In this document: piece by piece, positions 20,491-23,030 of the stretch
Position numbering within the stretch: the stretch's first letter is position 1
How the letters are laid out: each line of letters begins with the position of its first letter
IMG/VR virus record: IMGVR_UViG_3300045997_000225
Location: 1-23,030 of that record
Length of the DNA: 23,030 nucleotides
Direction: 5' to 3' (one strand)
DNA from: a virus
Translations under genes and position numbers: made by a program
The notes under the pieces: model-generated
What the model was told of the DNA's origin: nothing
Database searches by the model: none
What the model saw: only the letters and a program-made list of their open reading frames with translations

Positions 20491-21380
20491 TCGGCGCAGG
20501 GTTTGCGGGCTTGATCGCGGCGCATGCCTTTCAGAAAGAACACCTCTTCGAAGTCGCGGCAGCACCGGCGCAAATGCATCGTGCGTTGCTGCGCTTCAGA
20601 AGCGACGCAGTGAGCAAGCTGACGGGCATTGATTTCCGCCGCGTGACCGTGCGCAAGGGGCTCTACCACGAAGGCAACTTCACAGAGCCCAGCATCGGGC
20701 TGGCCAACCTTTACGCGACCAAGTGTCTGCATAAGCTGGTCGGTGAGCGCTCGGTATGGGACTTGGATCCGGTGGTCCGCTACGTGGCTCCGGAGACGTT
20801 CTACGAGCAGCTGCTAGACGCGGTAGGCGACCGCATCCACTGGGGCCACGCCTTCGACTTTTCCGGGCGCACCCCCGCGTCGGAGCCGGTGATATCCACT
20901 GCGCCGATGCCCTTGGTGCTGGGGCAGGTCGGGCTCGCTGCAGACACCACCTTCGAGCGCGCCCCGATCACGGTGCAGCGGTTCCGGGTGCCGGATTGCG
21001 ACGTGCACCAGACAGTCTACTTCCCCACGCACACCCACTCCGTTTACCGCGCCAGCATCACCGGCAACTTGTTGATCGTGGAGCACGCGGGCGTGAATGT
21101 GCACGGATCTTGGCTGGCGGACGTGAACGCAGCCTTCCAGTTATCGTGGGAAATTGAGCCATTGGACACGGTGAAGCAAAGCTACGGCAAGATCGCTCCC
21201 ATCGACGACTCACTGCGCAAACGGCTGATTCACAATCTGTCCACCAAGCACAACATCTTCAGCCTCGGGCGGTTTGCTTGCTGGCGGAACGTTCTGTTGG
21301 ACGATGTCGTCAACGACGCCGCCGTGGTGCGGCGGCTACTCCACGCGCACGGCTATGACAGAAGCATCGCCGCGCTGTGA
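20481..21380 (+). CDS. FAD/NAD(P)-binding oxidoreductase-like protein
   Basis: A 299-residue protein with an N-terminal Rossmann dinucleotide-binding motif, IIGAGFAGLIAAHAF (residues 3-17), starting almost at the first residue. A second feature is VISTAPMPLVLG (~138), typical of the strand-loop in FAD-dependent amine oxidase/UDP-galactopyranose mutase-type proteins. The acidic residue that usually ends the second strand of the fold is not seen. It sits directly before thyX, which also uses a flavin, so a role in supplying reduced flavin or in a nucleotide modification path is possible but unproven. AAGGAGGAGG gives a strong ribosome site. Confidence 0.7.
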   Translation: MPIIGAGFAGLIAAHAFQKEHLFEVAAAPAQMHRALLRFRSDAVSKLTGIDFRRVTVRKGLYHEGNFTEPSIGLANLYATKCLHKLVGERSVWDLDPVVRYVAPETFYEQLLDAVGDRIHWGHAFDFSGRTPASEPVISTAPMPLVLGQVGLAADTTFERAPITVQRFRVPDCDVHQTVYFPTHTHSVYRASITGNLLIVEHAGVNVHGSWLADVNAAFQLSWEIEPLDTVKQSYGKIAPIDDSLRKRLIHNLSTKHNIFSLGRFACWRNVLLDDVVNDAAVVRRLLHAHGYDRSIAAL

Positions 21381-21385
21381 ACGGT

Positions 21386-21417
21386 CGCTCCCCATCACCC
21401 CGGAGCGGCGGATTTTT
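21386..21417 (+). terminator. Terminator-like hairpin before thyX
   Basis: CGCTCC (21386-21391) pairs with GGAGCG (21402-21407), then GCGGA and six T. This is another copy of the intergenic module, with AGAAAGGAA serving as the thyX ribosome site. Confidence 0.6.
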
Positions 21418-21439
21418 TGAACCGAGAAAGGAACCACGA

Positions 21440-22153
21440 ATGAAAGTCACACTGATCAGTCACACGCAGGACGCGGCTGAGCTGCTGCTGTTCACCAAGA
21501 GCACGCGGCTGACGCTGAGTCCGGGCTTGATGGAGGAAATCACCCGCAAGTCTGACGCCGAGAAGCTGGCAGAGCTGGAGTACATGGCCAACACAATTCC
21601 CAGTTCGTGGGAGTTTGTGGACTATGTCTTCCTCGTCGAAGGCGTCAGCCGCGCCTACACTCACCAACAAGTACGGACGCGCGCGGCGTCGTACGCGCAA
21701 CAGACCATGCGCGTGCTGGAGATGGGCGCGTTCGATTACGTCTACACAGACAAGAACGTGGCAGACCCTGCCGCGCTGGTCATCATCAACGATCTGCTCG
21801 CAAAGATCCAGCAGACCTACAACTCGTTGCTCGTGCTCGGCCAGCCCGCCGAGGACGCACGCGGCATTCTCCCGACCAACATCGCCACCAACATCGTGTG
21901 CAAATTCAATCTGCGCACGCTCGTGGATCTGGCCAAGAGCCGCACCGGTGGTCGCACGCAGTCTGAATACCAGAAGGTCATCAACGCCATGTGCGACGAG
22001 GTGTTGCGCGTGCACCCCTGGGTCGAGAAGTTCCTGTTCAAGGACGGGCGCGATTACTTTGCCGAGCTCGAAGAGTTTGCGCGGCAGAAGTTCCCGGACT
22101 TGAAAGAGCGCGGCGAGCTGTTGAAGATCATCGACCACATGAGGAAATCATGA
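21440..22153 (+). CDS. thyX: Flavin-dependent thymidylate synthase ThyX
   Basis: A 237-residue enzyme that makes dTMP from dUMP with methylene-tetrahydrofolate, FAD and NADPH, supplying thymidine for phage DNA. The core signature is at 65-91: VEGVSRAYTHQQVRTR, then AASYAQQTMRV. Later blocks are EDARGILP (138-145), FNLRTLVDLAKSR (156-168) and GGRTQSEYQ (170-178). The usual RHRxxS motif reads RTRAAS (79-84), so the first His is replaced by Thr, while His75 and both Arg are kept. The ATG at 21440 has AGAAAGGAA. The stop overlaps the next start (ATGA). The changed motif residue is unusual and may alter activity. Confidence 0.9.
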   Translation: MKVTLISHTQDAAELLLFTKSTRLTLSPGLMEEITRKSDAEKLAELEYMANTIPSSWEFVDYVFLVEGVSRAYTHQQVRTRAASYAQQTMRVLEMGAFDYVYTDKNVADPAALVIINDLLAKIQQTYNSLLVLGQPAEDARGILPTNIATNIVCKFNLRTLVDLAKSRTGGRTQSEYQKVINAMCDEVLRVHPWVEKFLFKDGRDYFAELEEFARQKFPDLKERGELLKIIDHMRKS

Positions 22154-22464
22154 GCAAGGCCGACTACAAGTGCACCGCCTGCGGCCATGTGCAGCAGGTG
22201 ACGGAGGTTCACACCGAGTATGGCGTGTACGTCGGGTCAGGAGCAAACTGGTGCGACAAGTGCGGCGACGGCAAGCCCGAAAGGGTCGAACCGCTGGCGC
22301 GCAGCAGCGCAGCAAATCAGGCCGAGGCCGCGCGTGCAACCGCGCGGATCGCCATCGGGCATCTGCAGGCAGTTTTGAACAAAGCCCGTACGCACACAGA
22401 GCAGCAAGCCGCAGACGCTGCCGCGCGTGACTGGCTCATCAGCATTGGGAGCGAACCGGCATGA
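22150..22464 (+). CDS. Small zinc-ribbon protein, unknown function
   Basis: A 104-residue protein with an N-terminal zinc ribbon: CTAC (8-11) and CDKC (35-38) around a short strand region. The remaining ~60 residues are helical and Ala-rich (AANQAEAARATARIAIGHLQA). It is coupled to thyX by ATGA and to the next gene by ATGA. The function is unknown; the layout suits a small nucleic-acid-binding protein. Confidence 0.7.
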   Translation: MSKADYKCTACGHVQQVTEVHTEYGVYVGSGANWCDKCGDGKPERVEPLARSSAANQAEAARATARIAIGHLQAVLNKARTHTEQQAADAAARDWLISIGSEPA

Positions 22465-22652
22465 CAACCCCCACATTCACCAAGGAACAACTCGCGCACT
22501 ACAAAGCCTATGAGCGTGTACGCGCAAGCTGCCGGTACAACATGCTCGACCCGAGGGCGCGGCAAGCGGCATCATTGACGCAGGAGGAGTACGCGTTTGT
22601 CATGGAGAACTTTGACGCTCTTCAAGAACAGTTTGAAAAGGAAAGATCATGA
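22461..22652 (+). CDS. Small helical protein, unknown function
   Basis: A 63-residue protein, helical and charged (TKEQLAHYKAYERVRASCRY, TQEEYAFVMENFDALQEQFE). The ATG is in the ATGA overlap with the preceding gene, and the stop again overlaps the following start. No family recognised. Its position in a tight run after thyX suggests co-translation with its neighbours. Confidence 0.65.
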   Translation: MTTPTFTKEQLAHYKAYERVRASCRYNMLDPRARQAASLTQEEYAFVMENFDALQEQFEKERS

Positions 22653-23030
22653 CCGCAATATTGTGCCCGCACTGCGCGCAAGAACAAGGCTTTTCCGTCG
22701 GCGATAAGGACTGCAACTTGTGCGGCGGGCAAGGCGTCCTGACCGAGGAGCAGGCGCTCGCTGCGCTGGAAGCTGCCAAGCAGCGCGCCAGCCGCACCCA
22801 TGGCGTGGCGGGATCGCTCTCGCAGCACCGCGCTGCGCTGAACGACTACGTGGCGCTGGAGCAGGCGTTGACGCGGCTGGGACGTGCGTCGTTCGGAGAG
22901 CAGCGCCGCCAAGTGCGCATCTTGGATCTGGACAACACAATCGCCAACGACGCTTGGCGCATCCCCAGCATCAACTGGCAGAAGTCCAACCCCGAAGAGC
23001 GTTACCTGGATTACCACCAGCTGGCCGCGT
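22649..23030 (+). CDS. Zinc-ribbon plus HAD-phosphatase protein, cut by window edge
   Basis: The first 127 residues are visible. Residues 6-25 form a CPHC...CNLCGG zinc motif (C6, C9, C22, C25). A charged helical linker follows, then QVRILDLDNTIANDAW (89-103). The DLDNT (93-97) matches the DxDxT nucleophile motif of HAD phosphatases, as in phage polynucleotide 5'-kinase/3'-phosphatases or 5'-nucleotidases. Only the first HAD motif is in the window, so kinase or nuclease parts may follow beyond it. The ATG is in the ATGA overlap with the preceding gene. The gene is incomplete only because the window ends. Confidence 0.75.
   Translation, partial: MTAILCPHCAQEQGFSVGDKDCNLCGGQGVLTEEQALAALEAAKQRASRTHGVAGSLSQHRAALNDYVALEQALTRLGRASFGEQRRQVRILDLDNTIANDAWRIPSINWQKSNPEERYLDYHQLAA

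Noticed and set aside
19297-20565. 422-codon minus-strand open frame opposite the DUF932 gene
   Set aside because: Shadow of DUF932, whose family motifs are on the plus strand.
1-23030. tRNA genes
   Set aside because: No cloverleaf with a GTTCRANNC-type T-loop and acceptor pairing was noticed by eye; a tRNA search program was not available.

Overview
The window is part of a tailed double-stranded DNA phage genome (or a prophage or metagenomic copy of one). A complete HK97-type head module is recognisable: terminase small and large subunits, prohead protease and major capsid protein. There is also a phage-type primase and helicase, a flavin-dependent thymidylate synthase, and many small unknown genes. 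The DNA is GC-rich. Ribosome binding sites are mostly AGAAAG(TGA), complementary to the CUUUCU end of proteobacterial 16S rRNA. Promoters are ordinary sigma70-like. Together these suggest a proteobacterial host, most plausibly a betaproteobacterium; that host call is inference. No integrase, repressor, lysis gene, tail gene, tRNA or CRISPR array was found here.

Layout: two divergent blocks. The leftward block (9183 down to 2, minus strand) runs: two small conserved phage genes, an ssDNA-binding-like protein, a terminator, primase, helicase, an inverted-repeat intergenic site, HNH endonuclease, TerS, a small Cys-rich protein, TerL, prohead protease and capsid protein. Most genes overlap by 4 bases or are closely packed. 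The portal gene normally found between TerL and protease is absent from that position.

The divergence zone (9184-10367) has no credible gene. It holds six tandem 92-bp units with internal dyads, at a constant 92-93 base spacing. It is flanked by a 15-bp box that occurs identically at both divergent promoter regions, and by two further inverted repeats. It is the best candidate for a replication origin or partition/regulatory site.

The rightward block (10368-23030, plus strand) is accessory and metabolic. Its first part is a run of small unknown genes. Most are preceded by the same intergenic module: a GC-rich stem, a T-run, TTGAnCAA-like bases and AGAAAGTGA, then the start codon. Four related promoters (about 10275, 14863, 17257 and 19306) share a TTGCCT-like -35, a 17-base spacer containing GAAAATT, and a GATAAT-like -10. 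Two of them would start transcripts directly at a UUCG hairpin.

The most striking locus is 14928-17241. A full HNH-methyltransferase fusion gene (A) is followed by two coupled genes, B and C. B is only the catalytic half of an adenine methyltransferase and starts at motif IV. C is only the AdoMet-binding half and ends just before motif IV. The halves are therefore split and in reversed order, and A and B share a 253-bp perfect direct repeat. This looks like a methyltransferase caught during circular permutation by duplication.

The right end carries a DUF932 gene, a small winged-helix-like protein, an FAD/NAD-binding protein, ThyX, two small genes and the start of a zinc-ribbon plus HAD-phosphatase gene cut by the window edge.
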